A DNA stretch of 64,000 nt from Terripilifer sp031921685 (GTDB taxonomy: Bacteria > Pseudomonadota > Alphaproteobacteria > Rhizobiales > Beijerinckiaceae). The notes below the pieces were generated by a model. That model was not told the origin of the DNA and searched no databases. It saw nothing but the letters and a program-made list of their open reading frames with translations. Both the position numbers and the translations under genes were made by a program. The stretch spans positions 2,230,948 to 2,294,947 of the forward strand of contig NZ_JAPDHU010000001.1 in NCBI RefSeq assembly GCF_031921685.1. The letters run 5' to 3'. Positions 50,620-59,524 of this stretch are shown here, in pieces (position 1 is the first letter of the stretch; every line of letters starts with the position of its first letter).

Positions 50620-51575
50620 GGTGCGATAGAACCGTTGAATTGATCGGTGAAGGACAGGGAGGCATTCAGGCGTTTACCGATCAGGCCCTGTTCGAAGAAC
50701 ACGTCGGAAATCTTTTGATTGTTGCCGCGCAGGCGGTCGTCGATCGGCGCGAGCCGGCCGGGACGTTTGCGCTCGGCGATCAGGGCGACTTCGGGATCGA
50801 TGCGCAGCAATTCCGCGACGGCTTTGGCGCGCTCTTCCGGTTTGGCGTGGCCCCAGGCGACGTGTTTCGCCAGGGCGGAGACGAAGGCGCCGATCGCCGG
50901 GGCCTTGTTGGCGATCGCCGTGTCGCTGGCGATGTAATAGAGCGGGTTTTCAGCGCCGACATCGGCGCCGCTGACAAGGCGCCGGCTGCCGGAGCGCTCG
51001 AAGGCGGTGAGCAGCGTGTCGATGGCGATGGCGGCATCGATGCCGCCGGTTTCGAGCACGGCCTGCACATTGGTGCCGGGCGGCAGAAAGATGTGCTGAA
51101 CCTGATCAGGTTTGAGACCGGCTTTCTCAAGCGTCTTCAGCAAAACCCAATGGGAATTGGTGCTGCGCGTATAGGAAATCTTTTTGCCTTTCAGGTCGGT
51201 AAGGCTGGCAATGCCAGATTTCTTATCGACCAGAACGCCTTGGCCATCGCCCCAGGGTTCGGTGGCGGCAATGATCTTGAAGGGAATATCCGCCGACTGA
51301 GCGACCACCGGACCAACCTCGCCCAATTCGCCGACGTCGAGTTCCCCGGCGTTGAGGGCTGTAATGATCTGCGGCGAGCCGCCGTTGAAGGGGACGATCT
51401 CGAAAGAGAAGCCGCCGAATTTGTCATCGCCATTGGCTTTGAAGGTGGCGGCAAAACCGAAGGTGTTGCTAGTGCCGATCCGCAGCGGTTTGGACTGTGC
51501 CGTCTGGCCGCGCGCCGTCGTGACCGCGGTTGCGGCGGCGAGCGACGCGAGCATCACCCTGCGGGACACGTTCAT
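50616..51575 (-). CDS. ABC substrate-binding protein, SsuA-like, paralogue 1
   Basis: 319 residues with a signal starting MNVSRRVMLASLAAATAVTTARG (an RR pair, possibly Tat). Binding fold: PLRIGTSNTFGFAATFKANG, ALNAGELDVGELGEVGPVVAQSADIPFKIIAATEPWGDGQG, GKKISYTRSTNSHWVLLKTLEKAGL. Delivers substrate to the permease encoded directly after it. Clearly related to the divergent paralogue at 51679. Confidence 0.93.
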   Translation of the reverse strand: MNVSRRVMLASLAAATAVTTARGQTAQSKPLRIGTSNTFGFAATFKANGDDKFGGFSFEIVPFNGGSPQIITALNAGELDVGELGEVGPVVAQSADIPFKIIAATEPWGDGQGVLVDKKSGIASLTDLKGKKISYTRSTNSHWVLLKTLEKAGLKPDQVQHIFLPPGTNVQAVLETGGIDAAIAIDTLLTAFERSGSRRLVSGADVGAENPLYYIASDTAIANKAPAIGAFVSALAKHVAWGHAKPEERAKAVAELLRIDPEVALIAERKRPGRLAPIDDRLRGNNQKISDVFFEQGLIGKRLNASLSFTDQFNGSIAP

Positions 51576-51622
51576 TTCGAGAAACCTCCAATCGCGCTTT
51601 GCAATGGGGCAAGCATTACAGG

Positions 51623-51638
51623 TTTGACTTCAAAGTCA
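51623..51638. promoter_or_regulatory. Palindrome TTGACTT-CA-AAGTCAA between divergent transport genes
   Basis: Perfect 7-bp arms in the 103-bp divergent promoter region of the two binding-protein genes; the right part is AT-rich (AATTATATACTAATTAG) and may hold the -10 of the plus gene. Likely operator for a shared sulfur-responsive regulator, unidentified. Confidence 0.55.
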
Positions 51639-51678
51639 AGTTAGTCTACCAAAATTATATACTAATTAGGAGGCTTTC

Positions 51679-52635
51679 GTGTCTTTAGGCATTACCCGTC
51701 GTTCCCTGACCGCCGCGATGGCCTTGGGGCCGCTTATGTCTTCCGTGCGAGCGCAAGCGCAGCGGCCGGTTAAAGTCGGCACCAACAATATTTACGGAGT
51801 GGCGGCGACATTCCATGCCAATGGCGACGACAAGCCGGCGGATGGCGCCATCGAGATCATCCGCTTCAACAGTGTGCCGGCGATGCTTCAAGCCCTCGAT
51901 GCGGGCGAGCTGGATGTGGCCGAAGTCGGCGAGGTCGGTCCAGTCGTCGCGCAGGCCGCCGGCATTCCAATCAAGATCGTCGCGGCCACTCAGCCCTGGC
52001 CGGAAGGCGAAGCTATTATCGTCTATAAAACCTCGTCGATCCGCACCGTGAAGGACTTGGTCGGCAAGAAAGTGTCCTATCCGCGTGCCACCAATGCACA
52101 ATGGCTGCTGACGAAAGCGCTGCGTGCGGAAGGGCTGAAGATCAGCGACGTGATTTCGGTCACCCTACCGGCCGGCACCAATATTCTGGCGGTGTTGGAG
52201 ACCGGCGGGGTCGACGCTTCAGTTTTCATCGATGCGTCGCTGTCGCAATATGAGGCTGAGGGCGCGCGTCGCATTCTCAACGCGGGCGAAGCCGGATGCG
52301 ATAATTCGCTGTTCTATATCGCAACGGAAAAGGCTGTGACGCAGCAAAAGGCCGGCGTCGGCCTGTTCGTGCGGCAGTTGCATCGCCATCTCGCCTGGGC
52401 GCGCAACAATCAGGAGACGCGGGCGCGTGCCGTGGCCGAGCTGCTGCGTATTCCCTACGAGGTTGCGCTGGTGTCCGAACGCAAGCGGCCGGCGGGCCTG
52501 CGCCCGATCGATCGGTCATTGATCGCCAACGGCCAAGACATTGCCGATACCTTCCTGGCTCAAGCCGTCATTCCCAAACCGATCAAGGTCGATCCGACCT
52601 TCACCGAAGAGTTCAACGCCTTCATCGGCGCGTAG
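51679..52635 (+). CDS. ABC substrate-binding protein, SsuA-like, paralogue 2
   Basis: 318 residues from GTG 51679 with AGGAGG upstream. Signal ITRRSLTAAMALGPLMSSVRAQA (RR pair). Same fold as paralogue 1: VKVGTNNIYGVAATFHANG, ALDAGELDVAEVGEVGPVVAQAAGIPIKIVAATQPWPEGEA. No permease or ATPase follows, so it probably shares the divergent transporter and widens its substrate range. Confidence 0.92.
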   Translation: MSLGITRRSLTAAMALGPLMSSVRAQAQRPVKVGTNNIYGVAATFHANGDDKPADGAIEIIRFNSVPAMLQALDAGELDVAEVGEVGPVVAQAAGIPIKIVAATQPWPEGEAIIVYKTSSIRTVKDLVGKKVSYPRATNAQWLLTKALRAEGLKISDVISVTLPAGTNILAVLETGGVDASVFIDASLSQYEAEGARRILNAGEAGCDNSLFYIATEKAVTQQKAGVGLFVRQLHRHLAWARNNQETRARAVAELLRIPYEVALVSERKRPAGLRPIDRSLIANGQDIADTFLAQAVIPKPIKVDPTFTEEFNAFIGA

Positions 52636-52646
52636 GGAGTTTTGAC

Positions 52647-53873
52647 ATGGTCAGTCATCTGAAAGTTGTCGCAAGTGCCCCGGCCAAGCCGTCCGTTCAT
52701 ATTATCAGCTCCGATGCCGAGGCAATCGATGTGGTGGAGCGGCTGGCGGCGAGTTTTCGCACGAACGCCATAGCCCGCGATCAGAAACGCATCTTACCGC
52801 GCGAAGAGATCGAGGCGCTGACACAAGCCGGTGTCTTCGGGATCGCCGTGCCGAAGGAACATGGCGGGGCGGATGTCTCAGCCGCGACGGTCGCCAAGGT
52901 CTTTCGGATTTTGTCGGCTGCCGATCCGAGCATCGGCCAGATTCCGCAAAATCATTTCTGCTGGGTTCCGACGGTCGCGAAAGGAACGGCTGAGCAAGCG
53001 GCCTTCTTCTTCAAGCGCTTCCTGGCCGGCGATCGCATCGGCAATGCGCATTCAGAGGATACGAAACGCCGCCCCAATGACTATGTCCATGATCTACGTA
53101 AGGTAGAGGGTGGCTGGCGCATCACCGGTCGCAAATATTATTCGACCGGTGCGCTCTTTGCTCAGTGGATTCCGTTCACCGCGCATTTCGACAAGGATGG
53201 CCGGCACGAAGCTTTTATCTATTTTGTCGATGCGGCCGGTTCAGGAATCGAATTGATCGACGATTGGGACGGCATGGGCCAGCGATTGACGGCCAGTGGA
53301 ACGACCATTTTCACCGATGTCTTCGTGCCCGATCATCATGTTTTTCCGATGTTGCCTCCGGGCGCCGATGGCCGTTCTTATTCGCTGAATGCCGGGCTCA
53401 TTCATGCCGCCATCGATCTTGGGATCGCCGACGAAGTGCTTGCCGATGCGGCGCATTATATCCGTGAAAACAATCGTCCTTGGACGGGCAATCCCAATGC
53501 GCATTGGGAGGAGCCCTTCGTGGTGCGCGAATTCGGCAAGTTCGGTGTCAAAGTACGGACGGCAGCGCTCGTGTTGGAAGCCGCGGCCGGCAAGATCGAT
53601 CATGCCCGGGCACATCCTTCCGAACAGGCCGTATGGGAAGCGCGGTTGGCGGTTGCCGATGCACGGCTGCTGTGTTCGGAAGCCGCGACGCATATCGCCG
53701 ATCAATTCTTCCTGCTCACGGGCGCGCGGGCGACGCTTGGCAAATATGGTCTCGATCGCCATTGGCGCAATGCGCGGACCCATTCCCTGCATGATCCGCT
53801 GCGCTGGAAGGAATTTCATCTCGGCAATTACTATCTGAACGGCCAATTGCCGCCGCCGGGTTCCTATCTCTAG
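52647..53873 (+). CDS. SfnB-family FMN monooxygenase (acyl-CoA dehydrogenase fold)
   Basis: 408 residues. SfnB/DszC group: acyl-CoA dehydrogenase-like fold used as a reduced-flavin monooxygenase on organosulfur compounds. Landmarks: IDVVERLAASFRTNAIARDQKRILPREEIEALTQAGVFGIAVPKEHGGADVS, NAHSEDTKRRPNDY, WRITGRKYYSTGALFAQWIPF, RTHSLHDPLRWKEFHLGNYYLNG. The last segment is the family C-terminus. It needs a flavin reductase not seen here. Operon with the binding protein (11 bp apart) and the LLM monooxygenase. Confidence 0.92.
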   Translation: MVSHLKVVASAPAKPSVHIISSDAEAIDVVERLAASFRTNAIARDQKRILPREEIEALTQAGVFGIAVPKEHGGADVSAATVAKVFRILSAADPSIGQIPQNHFCWVPTVAKGTAEQAAFFFKRFLAGDRIGNAHSEDTKRRPNDYVHDLRKVEGGWRITGRKYYSTGALFAQWIPFTAHFDKDGRHEAFIYFVDAAGSGIELIDDWDGMGQRLTASGTTIFTDVFVPDHHVFPMLPPGADGRSYSLNAGLIHAAIDLGIADEVLADAAHYIRENNRPWTGNPNAHWEEPFVVREFGKFGVKVRTAALVLEAAAGKIDHARAHPSEQAVWEARLAVADARLLCSEAATHIADQFFLLTGARATLGKYGLDRHWRNARTHSLHDPLRWKEFHLGNYYLNGQLPPPGSYL

Positions 53874-53905
53874 CCGCCTCAACATGGATGAATCTGGAAA
53901 AAGCC

Positions 53906-55033
53906 ATGCCTGACCGTCTTTCTGTCGACACGCCGTCGCCCATTCAATTCGGTGTTTGGGCGCCTTATCGCGGCAAATGGGTGATCGACCCCCATAAGGA
54001 ACGCCTCGTCGCCAGTTACGATCTGACGCGCGATATGACCGTGAGCGCCGAAAAAGCGGGTTTCGATACCATTCTCTACGCGCAGCACACGATCAATCCG
54101 CTCGATCAGACGGAGGAAATCCAGGAAGCCTGGACGGTGGCCGCGGCGGCCGCCGCCATCACCGAGCGGATCGAGATCATCGCCGCGATCAAGCCGCGTC
54201 TCTTTCATCCCGTCGTGCTCGCCAAGATGGCGCTCGGTATCGAGGATATCAGCCACGGTCGTTTTGCCATCAATGTGGTCAATGCCTGGTTCATTCCTGA
54301 GCTCGAGCGCTCCGGCATCGGGTTTCCGGAACATGATGCGCGCTACGCCTACGGCGCCGAATGGCTCGATGTGGTCAAGCGCTTGATGGAAGGCGAGACG
54401 GTCACGCACGAAGGCGAGCACTTCAAGCTCGACGCTTACGCGCTTCGCCCGACGTCGCGCTATCGCAAACGGCCCGTCATCTATTCCGGTGGCGAATCCG
54501 AGCCGGGGCGTCAGCTCGCGCGCGACTATTCCGACGTCTGGCTGATCAATGGACGGCCGATCGATGATGTGGTGGGCGACGTGGCCGACATGCGTGCCAA
54601 GGTACGGCCCGGCACGCCTCTTAAATTTGGCATCACCGGCTTTTCGATTACGCGCGAGACTGAGGCCGAGGCGCAGGCGGCTCTGGCGGAACTCTTCCGG
54701 ATACAGGATTCCTTCTACGATACGCGCCAACAGGACATGCGCAAAAATGTCGATCCGAAAGCGCAGACCTTGAGCTATGGCCTCAAATACAACGCGCGCA
54801 TGATCGGCGCGAATGGCGGTACGCTGCCAGGGTTTGTCGGCAGCTATGACCAGGTTGCCGAACGGATCGCGGCATTCTGGCATATTGGTATTTCCACCTA
54901 TCTTCTGTCCTTCTTCCCGCTGATCGAGGAGCAGGAAAATTTTGCCAGGCATGTGATTCCGCGCGTAAAAGCCTTGATCGGTGAAACCGGCGTGCCCTTG
55001 GCCGCAAGAACGCCAGCCAGAAGATTTGCTTGA
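53906..55033 (+). CDS. LLM-class flavin monooxygenase (SsuD/SfnG-like)
   Basis: 375 residues from ATG 53906 (GGA at 7 nt); ATG 53888 is an alternative. Luciferase-like TIM barrel using FMNH2: PIQFGVWAPYRGKWVIDP, TILYAQHTINPLDQTEEIQEAWTVAAAAAAITERIEIIAAIKPRLFHPVVLAKMALGIEDISHGRFAINVVNAWF, RPVIYSGGESEPGRQLARDYSDVWLING. Closest in pattern to alkanesulfonate and dimethylsulfone monooxygenases, cleaving C-S bonds to release sulfite or sulfinate. Substrate inferred from context. Confidence 0.93.
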   Translation: MPDRLSVDTPSPIQFGVWAPYRGKWVIDPHKERLVASYDLTRDMTVSAEKAGFDTILYAQHTINPLDQTEEIQEAWTVAAAAAAITERIEIIAAIKPRLFHPVVLAKMALGIEDISHGRFAINVVNAWFIPELERSGIGFPEHDARYAYGAEWLDVVKRLMEGETVTHEGEHFKLDAYALRPTSRYRKRPVIYSGGESEPGRQLARDYSDVWLINGRPIDDVVGDVADMRAKVRPGTPLKFGITGFSITRETEAEAQAALAELFRIQDSFYDTRQQDMRKNVDPKAQTLSYGLKYNARMIGANGGTLPGFVGSYDQVAERIAAFWHIGISTYLLSFFPLIEEQENFARHVIPRVKALIGETGVPLAARTPARRFA

Positions 55034-55042
55034 GGAGGAAAC

Positions 55043-55984
55043 ATGGCCGCTGATTTCGTCGTCGACTTTCACAATCATCATATTCCCCAGCGCTTTGAAT
55101 CGACGGCGGCGCGCACCTTCCCGCCGAGCCAGCAGGCGCGGTGGTTGGACCTGAACCGGAAACTGGCGGACGAAGATCTGCTTTTGCAGGATATCCGCAA
55201 CGGCGATCTCGATGCGCGGGTGGTCAATACGCCGGCTGCGCTCTTGGCCGATGCCGATGGCCATCTGGCGCATGGCACGATCGTTGAAATCAACGACGAA
55301 CTGGCGGAGCTGGCGGGCCGCCATTCAGGGCGGATCCGGGCACTTGCCACGATCGATGCCTATGATGGTGATCGGGCGGCGCGCGAGGTTGAGCGCGCGA
55401 TCAAGCATTTGAAGCTCACGGGCCTGTTTGTTGACAGTGCCCGGGGAGACTTGCTGATCGATGCGCCGCAGGCCCGGCCGACCTTGCAGGTGGCGGCGGA
55501 GCTTGGTGTTCCGGTTTTTGTGCATCCGGTCAATCCGCAACCGTTCACCGATCAAATGTCACGCTATGGCCGTCTGGGCGTGCTGTTCGCGCGGGGCACG
55601 GTGAATTCAGCGGCCTTGATCGCGCTTTTGGAAGGTGGCGTCTTCACGCAATTGCCCGGGCTCAAAGTGGTCGTCACGGCATTGGCCTTCGGCGGTCTGG
55701 CGATGGCGAGCGGCTTCGCGCATCACAGCATTTTGTCCGAAGGGACGATCGCGGCGATGCGCAAGCATGTCTGGATCGACACGATGGGCTTCGATCCCGC
55801 GCAGATCCGTGCCTCGATCGATATTCTCGGTGCTGACCGCGTGCTCGCGGGGAGCGATTGGCCGATCGTCAACGAAGGGCCGATCCGTGAGAGGTTGTTC
55901 GCCGCGTTGCAGACAGCCGACGTCGCCGAGGCGGACAGGGCGCTGATTACCGGAGGCAATGCGCTGGCGCTCGTTGGACACTAG
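55043..55984 (+). CDS. Amidohydrolase-superfamily enzyme (ACMSD-like)
   Basis: 313 residues. Metal-binding HNHH near the start (DFHNHHIP), FVHPVNP in the middle, and GSDWPI near the end fit the ACMSD/gamma-resorcylate decarboxylase branch. It could be a hydrolase or decarboxylase acting on the product of the monooxygenases. Nine bp after the LLM gene, with GAGGAG before ATG. Three hairpins follow it. Confidence 0.88.
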   Translation: MAADFVVDFHNHHIPQRFESTAARTFPPSQQARWLDLNRKLADEDLLLQDIRNGDLDARVVNTPAALLADADGHLAHGTIVEINDELAELAGRHSGRIRALATIDAYDGDRAAREVERAIKHLKLTGLFVDSARGDLLIDAPQARPTLQVAAELGVPVFVHPVNPQPFTDQMSRYGRLGVLFARGTVNSAALIALLEGGVFTQLPGLKVVVTALAFGGLAMASGFAHHSILSEGTIAAMRKHVWIDTMGFDPAQIRASIDILGADRVLAGSDWPIVNEGPIRERLFAALQTADVAEADRALITGGNALALVGH

Positions 55985-56019
55985 AGCAAATCACGTTTCG
56001 ATAGAAACGTGATTTTGCT
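55985..56019 (+). terminator. Hairpin terminator after the amidohydrolase gene
   Basis: AGCAAA-TCACGTTTC-GATA-GAAACGTGATTTTGCT forms a long stem with one bulge, followed by T-rich sequence. A second small palindrome GTTCGGCT-A-AGCCGAAC lies at 56052-56068. Confidence 0.7.
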
Positions 56020-56103
56020 TGTATTCTATTATTTTGGCGCGTCTTCATGGCGTTCGGCTAAGCCGAACAGTGAAACGCTATGGCCGGGACAACTGCCGTT
56101 GAT

Positions 56104-56131
56104 AAGCCGCTGCGGTTGCAGCGGCTTTTTT
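56104..56131 (+). terminator. Second Rho-independent terminator
   Basis: Stem AAGCCGCTGC-GGTT-GCAGCGGCTT with TTTTTT after it. It isolates the Rieske gene promoter from read-through. Confidence 0.85.
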
Positions 56132-56138
56132 GTTTGTA

Positions 56139-56167
56139 TTGACAGGTCTTCAGGTCACTCACATAAT
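56139..56167 (+). promoter_or_regulatory. Sigma-70-type promoter of the Rieske oxygenase gene
   Basis: TTGACA (56139-56144), 17-bp spacer, CATAAT (56162-56167). The -10 overlaps the first IclR-like site. Confidence 0.7.
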
Positions 56168-56204
56168 TTCCTATTATTGAAATTAAATTTCCTATTAGGA
56201 AATT
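56165..56204. promoter_or_regulatory. Double palindrome, probable IclR operator
   Basis: Second site AATTTCCTA-T-TAGGAAATT (56186-56204) is perfect. The first, AATTTC-N8-GAAATT (56165-56184), shares AATTTCCTATTA at a distance of 21 bp, two helix turns. Both cover the -10 and start region of the Rieske gene, a repressor position. The GGAAAT/ATTTCC halves resemble the classical IclR box. Confidence 0.7.
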
Positions 56205-56258
56205 GTCCTGCGATGACGAAGGGGCGTTGCCGTTGGATATCGTGAGGAGGAGAGGGCG

Positions 56259-57356
56259 ATGAATGTTCAAGCAGCGCAGATGGAAGCGCCTGTCGCAGCG
56301 CATGAAACACGTTATCTGAAGAACTGCTGGTATGCGGCCTGGTGGTCGAGCGACTTGCCGGCCGGAGAAATCAAGGCGCGCACCATTCTCAATCAGCCGC
56401 TCGCCTTCTTTCGCAGTGCCGATGGTGTGGCGCATGCGATCGCCGATCGCTGTTCGCATCGGTTGGCGCCGCTCAGCATGGGCAAGCTGTTGGCGAACGG
56501 CCATTTGCGCTGCTGCTATCACGGCCTCGAGTTCGACAAGGATGGCCATTGCGTTGTCAATCCGCATACGCCCGGTGTCATGCCCAATGCGCGGCTCGAC
56601 ATTCCCTCCTATCCGTTGGTTGAGAAGCACGGCATGGTGTGGGTGTGGCTCGGCGAGGCCAAGCCCGATGTGACGCTTGTGCCTGATTATAAGTGTTTCG
56701 ATGGCGCCGACGAGCGTCACATGAGCAAGCGCGACTATCTGCGTCTTGAAGCGGAAACATCGCTCGTCGTCGATAATCTCCTAGATCTCAGCCATATCGC
56801 TTTTCTGCATGATGGCGTTCTCGGCGATTCCGCCAAGGCCGATGCGGATATCAAGGTGGAAAATACCGGCGATGCGATCACCGTAAGCCGTTTCAATACG
56901 GATGCGACGATTCCCGGCATTTTCGCCGAATTCTGGCCCGATCCGCCGAAGCTGGTCGATAAAGGAACTGCTATTCGCTGGACCGCGCCATCCAATCTGC
57001 TCAACGACACGGGGGTGTGGCGGCAGGGCACGGATCGTTCGACCGGTACGGGTTTCTACGGCGCCCATATTCTGACGCCCGAGACCGACGAGACCACGCA
57101 TTATTTCTTTGCTGCCGTGCGCTGGAACGTCAGAACGCAGGGCGAGACCGACCTGCGTATTCAGAAGAACCTGAACGAGATGCGACGCTTCGCCTTTGAG
57201 AAGCAGGACGCGCCGGTGATCGAGGCGCAGCAGCGCCGCATGAAGGCGCCGAGCGCGCCAAAGCCGCTCTTCCTGTCGATCGATGTCGGTCCCGTGCAAT
57301 ATCGTCGCATCCTGGAGCGCATGCTGCGCGCCGAGGAAGAGCCCGGTCAGGGATAG
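56259..57356 (+). CDS. Rieske non-haem iron oxygenase, alpha subunit (VanA-like)
   Basis: 365 residues. Rieske [2Fe-2S] ligands C65-x-H67 (RCSHRLAPLSMG) and C85-x2-H88 (CCYHGLEF). The mononuclear iron site is in DNLLDLSHIAFLHD with His179, His184 and an Asp. Start NCWYAAWWSSDLP is typical of vanillate O-demethylase/phenoxybenzoate-type oxygenases acting on methoxylated or aryl-ether aromatics. The reductase (VanB) is not in the window. GAGGAGG precedes ATG. Its end overlaps the convergent IclR gene by 10 nt. Confidence 0.93.
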   Translation: MNVQAAQMEAPVAAHETRYLKNCWYAAWWSSDLPAGEIKARTILNQPLAFFRSADGVAHAIADRCSHRLAPLSMGKLLANGHLRCCYHGLEFDKDGHCVVNPHTPGVMPNARLDIPSYPLVEKHGMVWVWLGEAKPDVTLVPDYKCFDGADERHMSKRDYLRLEAETSLVVDNLLDLSHIAFLHDGVLGDSAKADADIKVENTGDAITVSRFNTDATIPGIFAEFWPDPPKLVDKGTAIRWTAPSNLLNDTGVWRQGTDRSTGTGFYGAHILTPETDETTHYFFAAVRWNVRTQGETDLRIQKNLNEMRRFAFEKQDAPVIEAQQRRMKAPSAPKPLFLSIDVGPVQYRRILERMLRAEEEPGQG

Positions 57357-58171
57357 CGCCCGCCCATCTGCTGCATCACTTCATTGGCGAAGGCTTTGAG
57401 AGCCTGCGCCACCGGGCCGTCCCAGGCGATGGAACAGGTTTCCGTCGGCCCGAAGCTGGTGATCGTGAAGGCGAGCTTGCCGTTGCGATCGAAGATCGGC
57501 GCCGACACGGAGTTCAAGCCGGCGTAGCGCTCTGGGGTCGCGCGGGATAGGAAGCGGCGACGGACTTCGGCGATGCGTTGCTCATATTGCTTGCGCAATT
57601 GATTGAGAATGGCAGCATCGGTCGCCCGCTGCTTCAGTTCTGCGTCGACAAGCGGGGCAACCTTCTCCTGATCGAGGAAGGCGGCGAAGACGCGGCCCGC
57701 GCATGTATTGGAGAGAGGATAGCGATGCTGCGCCAGGATGCGCACGGTGACCGGCCGATCGCTCTCATGCACTTTCAAAACCATCGGCCCCGTCGGGCTC
57801 CAGATCGATAGAAAGCTGGTCTCCTGCACCTGGCGGACGAGATCGGGCAGGAGTTCACCGGCGAGGATCTGGGCGCGTTCGAGCCAGGTGTCGGGATTGG
57901 TGAGCGTATAAAGATAGGGGCCGATCTTGTAGCGGCCCCGTCCGTCCGCCTCGATCAGACCGGTGCGGATCATGCTGACGCAATATTTGTGAGCGGAGCT
58001 TGCCGTCATGCCGCTGGCGGCGCTCAACTCCGCCAAAGTGGCGGCGCCCTTCAGGCTCACCAGCGTCTGAAACAGCTTCATCCCCAATTCGAAGGATTGA
58101 ACGCCCTGCCGGGGCGGCGGCGCCTTGCGCGAGAGCGCCCGTTCCTTCGTCAATTTCTTTGCCTGTGCCAT
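57347..58171 (-). CDS. IclR-family transcriptional regulator
   Basis: 274 residues from ATG 58171 (GGAG 4 nt upstream). N-terminal winged helix (QSFELGMKLFQTLVSLKGAATLAELSAASGMTASSAHKYCVSMIRTGLIEADGRGRYKIG), effector domain (about 90-270) with CAGRVFAAFL and LNSVSAPIFDRNGKLAFTITSFGP. It probably senses an aromatic intermediate and controls the Rieske promoter (double palindrome at 56165) and the divergent FAD monooxygenase gene. Confidence 0.93.
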   Translation of the reverse strand: MAQAKKLTKERALSRKAPPPRQGVQSFELGMKLFQTLVSLKGAATLAELSAASGMTASSAHKYCVSMIRTGLIEADGRGRYKIGPYLYTLTNPDTWLERAQILAGELLPDLVRQVQETSFLSIWSPTGPMVLKVHESDRPVTVRILAQHRYPLSNTCAGRVFAAFLDQEKVAPLVDAELKQRATDAAILNQLRKQYEQRIAEVRRRFLSRATPERYAGLNSVSAPIFDRNGKLAFTITSFGPTETCSIAWDGPVAQALKAFANEVMQQMGGRYP

Positions 58172-58366
58172 CGCGCTCCAGCGCCTTATCTCTCGGGAAT
58201 GCCTAACACACTCTATGCTGCGCTGCAGTGTTTCATGGGTTGAACATGCCCGTTTTACACGCAAAACACTCCGCCGCTCAGGCTGGCGTGCGGGGATTTC
58301 CGCCTTGCCTCAATGGGCGCCTTGAGGAAGATGCGGACCTTTAGCGGTGCTGGGAGCGAGGGGTTC

Positions 58367-59485
58367 ATGAGCAAGCTTTCGATTGTCATTGTCGGCGGCG
58401 GTGTCGGCGGATTGACCGCCGCTTTGGCGCTGCGCAAGCTCGGCCATGACGCCTTGGTTCTCGAACAGGCTTCGCAATTCACCCGCGTCGGCGCCGATAT
58501 CAATCTGACGCCCAATGCGGTGCGCGCTCTCGATGGCCTGGGCATCGGCGATGCTATTCGCGCGACGGCGGCGCGGCCGACCTATCGCATCAGCCGCACA
58601 TGGGACACGGGCGAGGAAACCTCGCGCCTGCCGATGGGTGACGAAGCCGAAAAGCTTTACGGTGCGCCGCAGCTCACCATCCATCGCGCCGATATCTTGA
58701 AAGCCTTGACCGATGCGCTGCCGGCGGACTGCATTCGCTTCGGTCAGCGCGTGCAGGCGATCGATACCTCCGCCAATGGGCCTTCGCTCACCATGGCGAA
58801 TGGTGAGATCATCAAGGCCGATGTGATCATCGGTGCCGACGGCATTCACTCGGTCGTGCGTGCTGCTTTGTTTGGTCCGGACAAGCCGGAATTCACCGGG
58901 CTCATCGCCTTTCGGGCGGTGGTGCCGCAGTCGAGCCTGTCGGTGCCCAATCTCGATGCCTTTACCAAATGGTGGGGGCCGACGCCGGATCGGCAGATCG
59001 TCACCTTCCCGCTTAATCAGGGTCGCGAGACTTTCGTCTTCGCGACAAAGGAACAGGATTGGAAACATGAATCCTGGACGACGGACGGTGACCCTGAAGA
59101 ACTGCGTGCCACTTATGCGGATTTCTATCCGGAGGCCCAGGCCTTGCTGGCGCCGGTTTCGGATGTGAAGAAATCGGCGCTGAACGTGCGCAATCCGATG
59201 AAGAGCTGGTCGTCAGGCGCGGTGGTTCTGTTGGGCGATGCCTGCCATCCGATGATGCCGTTCATGGCGCAGGGCGCCGGTATGGCCATCGAGGATGCGG
59301 TGGTTCTGGCACGCGCCTTGTCGGAGCTTCCGGTGGCGCAGGCTGTGGCGGCCTATGAAGCGGCGCGGCTCGATCGCACCGCGAAAGTACAGATCGGTTC
59401 GCGCGGCAATGAATGGCTGCGGACCGATGGCAATGTCGACTGGCTCTATGGCTATAACGCCTGGACCGCGCCGCTCGATGCCTAG
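58367..59485 (+). CDS. FAD-dependent aromatic monooxygenase (salicylate/6-hydroxynicotinate hydroxylase type)
   Basis: 372 residues from ATG 58367 (GAGGGG upstream). FAD motif IVIVGGGVGGLTAALALRKLGHDALVLEQ, NAD(P)H-related DG motif IGADGIHSVVR, second FAD motif VVLLGDACHPMMPFMAQGAGMAIEDAVVLAR. Hydroxylates, or hydroxylates and decarboxylates, an aromatic acid. Likely the step after the Rieske enzyme. Confidence 0.92.
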   Translation: MSKLSIVIVGGGVGGLTAALALRKLGHDALVLEQASQFTRVGADINLTPNAVRALDGLGIGDAIRATAARPTYRISRTWDTGEETSRLPMGDEAEKLYGAPQLTIHRADILKALTDALPADCIRFGQRVQAIDTSANGPSLTMANGEIIKADVIIGADGIHSVVRAALFGPDKPEFTGLIAFRAVVPQSSLSVPNLDAFTKWWGPTPDRQIVTFPLNQGRETFVFATKEQDWKHESWTTDGDPEELRATYADFYPEAQALLAPVSDVKKSALNVRNPMKSWSSGAVVLLGDACHPMMPFMAQGAGMAIEDAVVLARALSELPVAQAVAAYEAARLDRTAKVQIGSRGNEWLRTDGNVDWLYGYNAWTAPLDA

Positions 59486-59524
59486 GTTTTTGGGTGATTT
59501 TGATATCTGTTGGAGTGAGACGAC

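Noticed and set aside
53879..55324. 481-codon open frame on the minus strand
   Set aside because: Antisense to the LLM monooxygenase, with shadow-type composition.
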